Shown one piece after another: positions 29,320 to 37,055 of a stretch of DNA of 64,000 nt (position 1 is its first letter; each line of letters starts with the position of its first letter). The notes below the pieces were generated by a model, which saw only the letters and a program-made list of their open reading frames with translations, did not search any database and was not told where the DNA came from. Source of the DNA: Streptococcus suis 10581 (lineage in GTDB: Bacteria; Bacillota; Bacilli; Lactobacillales; Streptococcaceae); contig ALKQ01000029.1 in NCBI GenBank assembly GCA_000440235.1, positions 1-64,000 on the forward strand, in the 5' to 3' direction. A program made the position numbers and the translations under genes.

Positions 29320-29327
29320 TGCGAATA
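29320..29327 (+). promoter_or_regulatory. Cin-box 2 (SigX promoter)
   Basis: TGCGAATA with AT-rich upstream DNA. Downstream is a hairpin (AAGTGAGAGGGAA / TTCCCCTC...CACTT, 29331-29369) and an RBS AAGGAG followed by TTG-AAA-AAA-TAA, a start site closed at once by a stop. This looks like a decayed gene start. Confidence 0.65.
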
Positions 29328-29397
29328 AGTAAGTGAGAGGGAAAATTCCCCTCAAGGAGATACACACTTGAAAAAATAAATCATTTTCCAAATGATT

Positions 29398-29405
29398 TAC
29401 GAATA
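29398..29405 (+). promoter_or_regulatory. Cin-box 3 (SigX promoter of the peptide genes)
   Basis: TACGAATA, 33 bp before the first peptide ATG. A perfect inverted repeat AAATCATTT / AAATGATTT (29379-29398) ends at the box. The spacing is right for it to drive both peptide genes. Confidence 0.75.
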
Positions 29406-29438
29406 AACAAGTGTAGGAAAAATGAAAGGAGAAAAACG

Positions 29439-29531
29439 ATGACACAATTTATGAATGAAACAAATCGAAAGTTTGAAGTTGCAAACCAAGAGTTTATTCG
29501 AATCAATGTAACTTGGAAATGCACGATTTAA
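29439..29531 (+). CDS. Putative RiPP precursor peptide A (30 aa)
   Basis: 30 aa, begins MTQF and ends FIRINVTWKCTI. The RBS AAAGGAG is 9 nt before ATG, and cin-box 3 is just upstream. It shares the MT(Q/E)F start and the I-x-V-T-W-(K/R)-C end with peptide B. The only Ser/Thr near the C-terminus is Thr25, with Cys28 after it, so at most a single four-residue methyllanthionine (T-W-K-C) could form. No secretion signal is seen. I infer a precursor for the LanKC-like enzyme downstream from position and from the shared Cys-containing tail. Confidence 0.65.
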   Translation: MTQFMNETNRKFEVANQEFIRINVTWKCTI

Positions 29532-29575
29532 TAGCAGTTGGTCAAATTATATTTTAAATACTAAGGGAGGATGAG

Positions 29576-29668
29576 ATGACAGAATTTGCAATGATGAATA
29601 AGGTATACGGGGAAGCAATTTCGGGGGTTATTGAAATTACTGTTACATGGAGATGTAAGAGAGCGTAA
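29576..29668 (+). CDS. Putative RiPP precursor peptide B (30 aa)
   Basis: 30 aa, begins MTEF and ends VIEITVTWRCKRA. RBS GGGAGGATGAG. It is the same length as peptide A and ends with the same V-T-W-(K/R)-C motif. Thr22, Thr24 and Cys27 are candidates for dehydration and ring closure; Ser16 is further away. The N-terminal halves of A and B differ, so they are diverged paralogues rather than a fresh duplication. A GC-rich hairpin and T-run follow at 29708-29741. Confidence 0.65.
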   Translation: MTEFAMMNKVYGEAISGVIEITVTWRCKRA

Positions 29669-29707
29669 CCCAATCACTGTGCTGAGATGTTGACACGATC
29701 TCTGAGA

Positions 29708-29741
29708 AGTGGCTTTGGGCTTTTTGCCCGGCCTCTTTTTA
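29708..29741 (+). terminator. Terminator or attenuator after the peptide genes
   Basis: GGGC / GCCC around a T5 loop, extended by GGC / GCC, then CTCTTTTTAT. A second small hairpin GAGAT / ATCTC lies just before it (29683-29702). It would make peptide mRNA more abundant than the enzyme message. Confidence 0.6.
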
Positions 29742-29762
29742 TAAAACTAAAAGGAATATAGA

Positions 29763-29936
29763 ATGAAAAAAGCAACTTATACATTATCTTGTGGTAAAGC
29801 TGATATAGGGAATAAAAATACTTCAAAGATTGAAGAAAAATTTGAAAGATATATGGAGGGAGTAGCTGAAAAATTAATAAAAGCAGATAAAAAACGTATT
29901 GACAAATGGTTTGTTCATGTGCGAATTGAGGAGTAA
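29763..29936 (+). CDS. 57-aa ORF between peptides and LanKC
   Basis: 57 aa, RBS AAAAGGAAT. It starts MKKATYTLSCGKAD, then a charged helix (about 21-46), then WFVHVRIEE. Only 2 bp separate its stop from the LanKC start, so it belongs to that operon. It could be a third precursor, a leader-binding partner or an immunity factor; sequence alone does not decide. No family recognised. Confidence 0.55.
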   Translation: MKKATYTLSCGKADIGNKNTSKIEEKFERYMEGVAEKLIKADKKRIDKWFVHVRIEE

Positions 29937-29938
29937 GT

Positions 29939-31885
29939 ATGTTTAAGATGGTAGATGGCCAACAAGTAAATAACCAAATTTATGGATTTAAGATTCATAT
30001 CTCAGCAACTGCTGAAAACTATAAGCAAGTTTTTCAAGTAGTCTATCCTTTACTAGTAGAAAGTAAGGTTTGTTTTAAATATATTGAAGAAGATGTAGAT
30101 GTATTGCGAAACTTTTCAGAACTTGAAAGTCGAGCAGAGTCTGGGAAGTATTTTACAATTTATCCTAACTCCCATATTCATTTTTTGGAGTTACTAGAGC
30201 AGCTCTACCTGAACATACCTAAGGATTTACAAGGAATCTATATTTTGAGTGACCGTCCCTACAAGGATTCAAATATTATTTTTTATCGATATGGATTTTT
30301 TGAAGATCATTCTCAATACAATGTTAATGGAATTCCTACTTTAGAGGGACCAAATGGAGAGGTTTGGCAGGATTATCAGAAAGCTTATTTTGACTTGCCA
30401 CCTTGGATTGACGATATTCAAGAGCCTCAAGTATTTCAGAAAAGTTATCTTGCAGAAAAATATCAAGTTACGGATTGCCTGCGTATGAGTAATGGTGGAA
30501 ATACTTACAGAGGTTTTGATAAGGAAACCAATCAAGAAGTTATCATTAAGGAAGCACGAGCGGAAGTCGTTTCATATGAAAAGATTACAAAAAAGATGCT
30601 GCGAGAAAATGAATACAAATATGCTAAACACCTACAAGCTTCTAATCGAACTCCTAAGACACTGGAAAGGGTAAGAGAGTGGATAAATGACTACTATATC
30701 TATGAAAGTATCAGAGGCCAGAATTTGCTAGACTATGCTAGTCCAATGTCACTCTTTACGTACAGTAGCGACACTCCTGGTGAAAATATTGATAAATTTC
30801 AACATTTTCTTTCTCTGACGAAACAACTGGTGCATTTTATTGATTATTTCCATAAACGCAATATTGTTTTAAATGATATTCATGCTAATAATTTTATTGT
30901 GTCAGAAGATAATAAACTGTATTTTATTGATCTAGAAAATTCTTATGAAAACGAAAATGATAATTTAATTGGAATCTACAATGAAATTAGTTTGAAAGAA
31001 TGGAATAGACTAGATGGAAAACTTGGGGATTGTCATAAACTGGCGAATTTAATCTTATTTTTACTAGGTCGTTTGCAAATAAAAAGCGGAGAGAAATATG
31101 AAGCTTGTTTAACAGATGATTTGCTAAGTAGATATGGTATAAAAACTAATCTATCCCAACTGATCTCCTATCTATATTCTGACAAAGCAAGTATATCTGT
31201 TGCAAAAGAAATGGTTGAAAATGTAAGAGTAGAGCTAGGACAAGTCTGTTGTGAGTTAATACCTTATGAAGATTCAATGCCTGAAGTTTCCATTCCCATT
31301 AGTCAATTATTGGATTTAGATGGTTTATCCCAATATATTCGTTGGAAGGAAGATGATGAACGTCTAAAAATTCTTATTGATAGAGAGAGCAATATGGGAT
31401 TAGACGGCTTGGCTGGAGTCCTGATTTTAATGGAAGACGGTGCTTTATCAGCTACCCATCAGCAATATGTTGTAACAAAGATTTTGGACAAAATTGTAGA
31501 AACAGAGTATGGACCGTCAATTGCATATGGAATGGGGTATGCTTCGCCTTATCTAACTACAGGTGTTGCGGGGGTGCTGAAAGCCTTGCAGTATATTGGT
31601 TATCCGAAGTTCCTCGACCTATCCCAAGAACTAGTGAAGGGGTTGTTAGTTGAGTACGGTCAATATCCAGATTTTAGGCAAGGGATGTTGGGAGTTGCAG
31701 ATACCTTGCTAGATATATTTAGTGCTACAACGGATCAGAAACTACTGGCAGCCGTAGAGAAACAGTTAGTGATGGTTGCAATTAAGGCAAAGTATGATAA
31801 GAAATTACAAAAAGAATTACTTTATGTATTTTCACGTTACGGGAGAATAAAAAATGAATTTATTATTAAAAAACAAACTGTATAA
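29939..31885 (+). CDS. LanKC-like class III lanthipeptide synthetase
   Basis: 648 aa. Residues 1 to about 165: unassigned region in the place of the lyase domain. About 170-440: Ser/Thr kinase-like domain with glycine loop SNGGNTY (184-190), Lys204 in VIIKEAR, Glu225, catalytic Asp313 and Asn318 in LNDIHANNF, and Asp331 in IDLE. About 485-640: LanC-like helices with GLDGLAGVL and PYLTTGVAGVLKAL. Zinc-ligand Cys/His of true LanC are not seen and the domain is short; known LanKC enzymes are near 850-900 aa. It would phosphorylate and dehydrate Ser/Thr in the peptides. Overlaps the exporter by 32 bp. Confidence 0.75.
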   Translation: MFKMVDGQQVNNQIYGFKIHISATAENYKQVFQVVYPLLVESKVCFKYIEEDVDVLRNFSELESRAESGKYFTIYPNSHIHFLELLEQLYLNIPKDLQGIYILSDRPYKDSNIIFYRYGFFEDHSQYNVNGIPTLEGPNGEVWQDYQKAYFDLPPWIDDIQEPQVFQKSYLAEKYQVTDCLRMSNGGNTYRGFDKETNQEVIIKEARAEVVSYEKITKKMLRENEYKYAKHLQASNRTPKTLERVREWINDYYIYESIRGQNLLDYASPMSLFTYSSDTPGENIDKFQHFLSLTKQLVHFIDYFHKRNIVLNDIHANNFIVSEDNKLYFIDLENSYENENDNLIGIYNEISLKEWNRLDGKLGDCHKLANLILFLLGRLQIKSGEKYEACLTDDLLSRYGIKTNLSQLISYLYSDKASISVAKEMVENVRVELGQVCCELIPYEDSMPEVSIPISQLLDLDGLSQYIRWKEDDERLKILIDRESNMGLDGLAGVLILMEDGALSATHQQYVVTKILDKIVETEYGPSIAYGMGYASPYLTTGVAGVLKALQYIGYPKFLDLSQELVKGLLVEYGQYPDFRQGMLGVADTLLDIFSATTDQKLLAAVEKQLVMVAIKAKYDKKLQKELLYVFSRYGRIKNEFIIKKQTV

Positions 31886-33107
31886 TGTATTAGCTGTTTC
31901 ACGTTTACTCAATTCATTGGGTGCACACATTTATAACCTTGTTTTCGTAATCTATGCAGCTACTCAATTTCGCTCAACATGGGCGATATCTGTCGCTAAT
32001 ATAATTATGGTTCTCCCTACAATTTTTTCATTTTATATGGGGATTCAAGCAGATAAGACTAAGAAAAAGGCAGACGCATTGTTTTCAGCAGCCCTTGTTC
32101 AGACTGTGTTATTCTTTGTTATGTCATTCTTACTTCAAAGTACAACGATTGGAGTATTTGCTCTTGTTTGTGTGATGAATGTAATAACTGATTTATTGTC
32201 TGATTATTCTTCAGGTTTGCGGTTACCGATTATGCAGAAGAACTTGAAAGAGGATGAACTTATGGAAGCTTATTCCTTCTTTCAATTCATTTCTTGTGTG
32301 AGTGGTATTGGTGGGCAGGCTTTAGGGGTATGGCTTCTGTCATTGACAGGCAATAATTTCAGTATTGTTGCGATGTTGAACGCTTGTTTCTTCTTTATTT
32401 CTGGAATTTTACTCTATACACATAAAAAACATTTGACACATGATGAGATTGAAATAGCATCGTCACAATCCATCAAACAACAGCTAAGTGATGTGATTGA
32501 TGGTATTAAGGTTGTTTTTGAAACCAATGCCTCTGGTAATCTTTTGACAACTTTAAGTTGTATTTTACTTATGAATGCCCTAGGTGGTGCACTTGGTTCT
32601 ATCTATACTATCTATTTTCTAGATAAGAGCTTGTTTGGGATGACTTATGGTCAGAGTCTTTTGACTATCAATGCTATCTTGGTTGTGAGTATGATTGTTG
32701 GGAGCTTAACACCAAATGATTACTTTGCAAAGTTATCTCTTACAAAAATGATGATTTGTAATGCGATAGCATTGACCGGAATTGGTTTGAGCCATTTATT
32801 GGGGCTAAGTGAGTTTATTGGAGTAGTTTTTCTAGCATTTTCAGCCTATATCGGTGGAAAGGTCAATCCTAAAATTGATGCTCTATTATTAGCCAATACT
32901 TCGCCGGAACTGCTAGCACGCACAGATACTTTATTGACCATGTTATTTACACTTTCTCTTCCTGTGGGAACCATTCTCTTTTCTACATTAGCTACTGTAC
33001 ATATTCATTTGACTTGGGGGATTTTTGCCTTTATTGGCCTTATTGCAACCATCTTAGCAGTGCAATCTCAACAAGCAATTGACAAATCTAAACTTGTATC
33101 TGCATAG
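31854..33107 (+). CDS. MFS transporter of the RiPP cassette
   Basis: 417 aa with about twelve hydrophobic segments and no ATPase. RBS GGGAGA lies inside the LanKC 3' end. The segment after helix 2 (MGIQADKTKKKADAL) is the MFS loop 2-3 motif. Its overlap with the LanKC gene argues for export of, or self-protection from, the modified peptide. MFS partners are unusual for lanthipeptides, which normally use ABC exporters with a leader peptidase; no peptidase is encoded here. Confidence 0.8.
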   Translation: MNLLLKNKLYNVLAVSRLLNSLGAHIYNLVFVIYAATQFRSTWAISVANIIMVLPTIFSFYMGIQADKTKKKADALFSAALVQTVLFFVMSFLLQSTTIGVFALVCVMNVITDLLSDYSSGLRLPIMQKNLKEDELMEAYSFFQFISCVSGIGGQALGVWLLSLTGNNFSIVAMLNACFFFISGILLYTHKKHLTHDEIEIASSQSIKQQLSDVIDGIKVVFETNASGNLLTTLSCILLMNALGGALGSIYTIYFLDKSLFGMTYGQSLLTINAILVVSMIVGSLTPNDYFAKLSLTKMMICNAIALTGIGLSHLLGLSEFIGVVFLAFSAYIGGKVNPKIDALLLANTSPELLARTDTLLTMLFTLSLPVGTILFSTLATVHIHLTWGIFAFIGLIATILAVQSQQAIDKSKLVSA

Positions 33108-33122
33108 AATGATTTGTTACTC

Positions 33123-33153
33123 AAAATTCTTTGGATTTTCCAGAGAATTTTTT
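33123..33153. repeat. Right 31-bp direct repeat (second purB-type terminator)
   Basis: Identical to 29095-29125. It ends the MFS transcript 16 bp after its stop. Recombination between the copies would remove 4028 bp and restore a purB-terminator-ruvB order. Confidence 0.93.
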
Positions 33154-33231
33154 AGTTTTCCTTAAGCTTGGCGAGTTATACTCTATTCAAGCTAGAAATA
33201 GCGAAATTTCTTTTTCATATAATCTCCTGAG

Positions 33232-33266
33232 AATACTGGACTCATTGAGTCTGGTATTTTCATTTT
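33232..33266 (+). terminator. Hairpin before ruvB
   Basis: AATACTGGACTC / GAGTCTGGTATT (G-U pairs) with loop ATT and tail TTCATTTTG. It may be the original end of the upstream operon, before the cassette arrived. Confidence 0.65.
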
Positions 33267-33267
33267 G

Positions 33268-33276
33268 TGCTATAAT
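33268..33276 (+). promoter_or_regulatory. Extended -10 of ruvB
   Basis: TGC-TATAAT, whose last base is only 6 nt before the ruvB ATG. No RBS exists between them, so the message should begin at or next to the start codon. Confidence 0.65.
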
Positions 33277-33282
33277 GGTTTC

Positions 33283-34284
33283 ATGACAAATCGAATTTTA
33301 GACATGGAACAAATGCAGGATGAGGAGTACGTAGAACGCACTCTGCGTCCGCAGAAATTAAATGAATACATCGGTCAGGACAAGGTCAAGGACCAGCTGA
33401 AAATCTTTATCGAGGCGGCCAAGCTCCGTGATGAAGCCTTGGACCATACGCTTCTGTTTGGCCCTCCGGGTTTGGGTAAAACCACCATGGCCTTTGTTAT
33501 TGCCAACGAATTGGGGGTCAATATCAAGCAGACCAGTGGTCCTGTCATTGAAAAGGCCGGTGATTTGGTAGCCCTTCTCAATGACTTGGAACCTGGCGAT
33601 GTCCTCTTTATCGATGAAATCCACCGTATGCCCATGGCGGTCGAGGAAATTCTCTACTCTGCGATGGAGGATTTCTACATCGACATTATGATTGGAGCAG
33701 GGGAGGCCAGTCGCTCCGTGCATTTGGAGTTGCCACCTTTTACCCTGATTGGAGCGACCACTCGTGCAGGTATGCTGTCCAATCCTCTGCGAGCTCGTTT
33801 TGGGATTACCGGTCACATGGAGTATTACGAACTGGCTGATTTGACGGAGATTGTCGAGCGAACAGCGGATATCTTTGATATGGAGATTACCCATGAAGCT
33901 GCTATTGAGCTGGCCCGTCGTTCTCGTGGAACCCCTCGTATCGCCAACCGCCTGCTTAAGCGGGTGCGGGATTTCGCACAGATTATGGGCGACGGCCTGA
34001 TTGATGACAGCATTACGGACAAGGCTTTGACCATGCTGGACGTGGACCGCGAGGGGCTGGACTACGTGGACCAGAAGATTCTCCGTACCATGATTGAGAT
34101 GTATGGCGGTGGTCCTGTCGGCCTCAACACTCTGTCGGTTAATATCGCCGAGGAGCGTGAGACGGTGGAGGACATGTACGAACCCTACCTGATTCAGCAG
34201 GGCTTCCTCATGCGGACACGGACGGGGAGGGTTGCGACAGCCAAGGCCTACGAGCACTTGGGTTATCCCTATACGGAAAAATAA
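33283..34284 (+). CDS. ruvB: Holliday junction helicase RuvB
   Basis: 333 aa from ATG 33283; the TTG at 33265 sits upstream of the -10. AAA+ motor: Walker [10 protein letters not shown], Walker B FIDEIH, sensor GATTRAGML, arginine finger region RARFGITG, C-terminal winged helix with RTRTGRVAT. It drives branch migration with RuvA (43371). The start fits the family (TNRILD...[15 protein letters not shown]). It appears leaderless. Confidence 0.96.
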   Translation: MTNRILDMEQMQDEEYVERTLRPQKLNEYIGQDKVKDQLKIFIEAAKLRDEALDHTLLFGPPGLGKTTMAFVIANELGVNIKQTSGPVIEKAGDLVALLNDLEPGDVLFIDEIHRMPMAVEEILYSAMEDFYIDIMIGAGEASRSVHLELPPFTLIGATTRAGMLSNPLRARFGITGHMEYYELADLTEIVERTADIFDMEITHEAAIELARRSRGTPRIANRLLKRVRDFAQIMGDGLIDDSITDKALTMLDVDREGLDYVDQKILRTMIEMYGGGPVGLNTLSVNIAEERETVEDMYEPYLIQQGFLMRTRTGRVATAKAYEHLGYPYTEK

Positions 34285-34350
34285 TGGCAGAGCAGATGAG
34301 AAAGCTACGATTGCATTTCGAGTTTGATCTAGACTAGGAATGGAGATAAG

Positions 34351-34974
34351 ATGAAACCGACATTTATTTGGGATTTGGATGGAACGCTCTTGGATTCCTA
34401 TGAAGCAATTTTGGCAGGAATTCAGGAAACCTATCAAGAATATGATCTTCCTTTTGACCGTGAAGAAGTAAGGAATTTCATTCTTCGCTATTCTGTCAAG
34501 GATTTGCTGGTGCGTGATGCGGACAAGTACGATCTGGATAGCGATGAACTTAATCGTGTGCGTGCGACTTCCTTGAAGGAGAAAAATATGCAGATTCCTT
34601 TGATGGCTGGTGCGCGTGAAATTCTGGACTGGACAGCAGAGAAAGGAATTCAAAATTTCGTTTATACACACAAGAGTGACAATGCTTTTCAGGTTTTGGA
34701 GGATTTGGGTGTCCGTCAACATTTCACAGAAATCTTGACCAGCGATTCAGGTTTTGCCCGCAAACCAAGTCCAGAAGCTCTGCTATTTCTCATTGAAAAA
34801 TACGGACTGAACAAAGAAAATACCTACTATATCGGTGACCGTTTGCTCGATGTAGAAACAGCTATCAACGCAGGGATTCAAAGCATCAACCTGCAAATTG
34901 ATGGTGTGGAGCAGAATTGGAAGATTGTTTCTTTATTGGACATAAAACAAATGTTAACTGATAAATATAAATAA
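34351..34974 (+). CDS. HAD-family phosphatase (phosphoglycolate phosphatase-like)
   Basis: 207 aa. HAD motif I DLDGTLLDSYEA, helical cap, motif II TH-K-SD (YTHKSDN), Lys in FARKPSPEA, motif III YIGDRLLDVETA. A small soluble phosphatase; the natural substrate cannot be read from sequence. RBS TGGAGAT. It lies 66 bp after ruvB and ends in a terminator. Confidence 0.88.
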   Translation: MKPTFIWDLDGTLLDSYEAILAGIQETYQEYDLPFDREEVRNFILRYSVKDLLVRDADKYDLDSDELNRVRATSLKEKNMQIPLMAGAREILDWTAEKGIQNFVYTHKSDNAFQVLEDLGVRQHFTEILTSDSGFARKPSPEALLFLIEKYGLNKENTYYIGDRLLDVETAINAGIQSINLQIDGVEQNWKIVSLLDIKQMLTDKYK

Positions 34975-35003
34975 AAACAAACGTAAAACCGTTTGTTTTT
35001 TTA
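34975..35003 (+). terminator. Terminator after HAD gene
   Basis: AAACAAACG / CGTTTGTTT and a T7 tail immediately after the stop. Confidence 0.88.
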
Positions 35004-35078
35004 TTTAAAAACAGAAAAAGTATGGAAATTGAGTGGTGATTTTGCTATAATATACAAAAGAATATTTGGAGGTATTTT

Positions 35079-36002
35079 ATGAACGATAAGGAATTTGGGC
35101 AGCGTGTGCGTCAACTTCGAGAAACCGCTAGTCTGACACGTGAACAGTTTTGCGATGACGAACTTGAGCTCTCCGTCCGCCAATTAACCCGTATCGAAGC
35201 AGGTACTTCTAAGCCAACTTTTTCAAAAATCCAATATATCGCAACCCGCTTAGGGATGGGACTCTACGAACTTATGCCTGACTATGTATCCTTGCCAGAA
35301 AGATACTCCAAGCTGAAATTCGATGTCCTCCGTACACCGACTTATGGTAATAAGGAATTAGTTGAAAAACGTGGTGCTATCATGACGGAAATCTATGATG
35401 ACTATTATGATGACTTGCCTGAGGAGGAGAAAATAGCGATTGATGCCATTCAATCAACTATTGATGCACTTGAAACGAGGAGTGCAGAATTTGGTCAAGA
35501 TATTCTAAATGACTATTTTGAGCAGATACAAAGAAAAAAACAATTTTCAGCCAATGATTTATTAATCATTCGACTATTTTTAATGAATTTAAGGATGGAA
35601 GTCAAACAGGATAATGACTTTCAACGCTTTTTAGAGTTGGTTGAAAAGTTTCCGAGCCAAGTAGAATTAGTTGAATCTGGGGATTTGTTTATTTTAAGGG
35701 ATGTGATGATAACTTCTGTTGGACTTTTGGGACAAAAGGAAGAATTTAGCTATATTCCTACACTCTTTGAAGCACTTGATAAGATAATGCAGAAGACCCA
35801 AGATTTTCAAAAGAAACCTATTCTCAATCTGCTTAAGTGGAAATATGAGTTGTTAATAAATAAAGATAAGGTTGTAGCTACTGCCTTGTATGAAGAAGCG
35901 CTTCTTTTTGCAAGATTAATTGGCAATGCGCACCTAATTGATAAATTAGAAGAAGAGTGGCAAATAGATGTGAAAACAGCAGAATATTCAGGTGGTGTGT
36001 AA
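35079..36002 (+). CDS. ComR paralogue 1 (RRNPP/Rgg-like regulator)
   Basis: 307 aa. N-terminal XRE helix-turn-helix (about 1-70), then a TPR-type pheromone-binding domain. The first 86 residues differ from the next gene product by only two changes (S18N, D26G), while the C-terminal half is much more diverged. It has its own extended -10 (TGC-TATAAT, 35043-35051) and RBS GGAGG. No comS-like ORF follows in the 82-bp gap. It may bind the same DNA as ComR but answer to another peptide or none, like ScuR/SarF-type paralogues (inference). Confidence 0.88.
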   Translation: MNDKEFGQRVRQLRETASLTREQFCDDELELSVRQLTRIEAGTSKPTFSKIQYIATRLGMGLYELMPDYVSLPERYSKLKFDVLRTPTYGNKELVEKRGAIMTEIYDDYYDDLPEEEKIAIDAIQSTIDALETRSAEFGQDILNDYFEQIQRKKQFSANDLLIIRLFLMNLRMEVKQDNDFQRFLELVEKFPSQVELVESGDLFILRDVMITSVGLLGQKEEFSYIPTLFEALDKIMQKTQDFQKKPILNLLKWKYELLINKDKVVATALYEEALLFARLIGNAHLIDKLEEEWQIDVKTAEYSGGV

Positions 36003-36084
36003 AGTATAGGCATTCACCCACGATTAACAGCGTTGATAAACTTTGTTTTTTATAATATAAAAAAAGTATATTCGGAGGTATTTT

Positions 36085-36984
36085 ATGAACGATAAGGAAT
36101 TTGGGCAGCGTGTGCGTCAACTGCGAGAAACTGCTAATCTGACACGTGAACAGTTTTGCGGTGACGAACTTGAGCTCTCCGTCCGCCAATTAACCCGTAT
36201 TGAAGCAGGTACTTCTAAGCCAACTTTTTCAAAGATTCAGTATATTGCGACACGTTTAGGGATGGGACTTTACGAGCTTATGCCAGATTATGTGTCGCTA
36301 CCTGAACGATATTCCAAACTGAAGTTTGATGTACTTCGTACACCGACTTATGAAAATGAGGAATTGATGGAAAAACGAGCAGATATGATGACAGAAATCT
36401 ATGATGACTATTATGATGACTTGCCCGAGGAGGAGAAAATAGCGATTGATGCCATTCAATCCATTATTGATGTATTTGAAACGAAGACAGCAGAATTTGG
36501 TCAAGATATTCTAGAAGATTATTTTGAACAAATCCAAAGAAAACCCCAATTTTCAGCCAACGATTTGTTAATAATTCGACTCTATTTAATCAATTTGAGA
36601 ATAGAAATTAAACAGAGCAGTGATTTTCAGCACTTTTTAGAGTTGGTGGAAAAGTTACCAAGCCAAGTAGAATTGATTGAATCTGGAGAATTATTTATTT
36701 TAAGAGATGTGATGCTGACGTCGATAGGGATTCTTGGCGAACATGAAGAATATGGCAAGATACCTCCACTTTTTGATGCTCTAGATAGAATCATGGTTTC
36801 AACTCAAGATTTTCAAAAGAAACCCATTCTCAATCTGCTTAAGTGGAAATATGAGTTGTATGTGAACAATGATAGCGAGGAGGCTAGACGGTTTTATGAA
36901 GAAGCAGTTATGTTCGCAAAATTAATTGGAGACTCCCATTTAGTAGAAAAATTAGAATCATCATGGAGAGAAGAGGAAAAGTGA
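36085..36984 (+). CDS. comR: Competence regulator ComR
   Basis: 299 aa, HTH plus TPR pheromone receptor of the RRNPP family. The comS gene and its ComR box lie right behind it, which marks this copy as the authentic ComR. It binds the internalised ComS-derived peptide, dimerises and activates comS and comX. Its stop codon TGA overlaps the GACA half of the comS box by two bases. -10 TATAAT at 36051-36056, RBS GGAGG. Confidence 0.92.
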   Translation: MNDKEFGQRVRQLRETANLTREQFCGDELELSVRQLTRIEAGTSKPTFSKIQYIATRLGMGLYELMPDYVSLPERYSKLKFDVLRTPTYENEELMEKRADMMTEIYDDYYDDLPEEEKIAIDAIQSIIDVFETKTAEFGQDILEDYFEQIQRKPQFSANDLLIIRLYLINLRIEIKQSSDFQHFLELVEKLPSQVELIESGELFILRDVMLTSIGILGEHEEYGKIPPLFDALDRIMVSTQDFQKKPILNLLKWKYELYVNNDSEEARRFYEEAVMFAKLIGDSHLVEKLESSWREEEK

Positions 36985-37024
36985 CATTTTTGTCCTGTTG
37001 AAGAATTGCAAAAAGCATTATACT
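36983..37024 (+). promoter_or_regulatory. ComR box and -10 of comS
   Basis: GACA-TTTT-TGTC (36983-36994) followed by CTGT, 24 bp, then TATACT (37019-37024). The palindrome and spacing match the comX promoter at 49998-50039. Confidence 0.85.
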
Positions 37025-37055
37025 AAACTCATAAAGATTAAAGGAGATTAGTAAT

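Noticed and set aside
34284..34337. 17-codon ORF coupled to the ruvB stop (TAATG)
   Set aside because: Too short, no RBS beyond coupling, no recognisable product.
33358..34722. 454-codon open frame on the minus strand
   Set aside because: It lies fully over ruvB and the HAD gene, has no RBS-start pair, and its product is rich in His, Gln and Thr with no family look. It is a shadow of strongly biased coding sequence.
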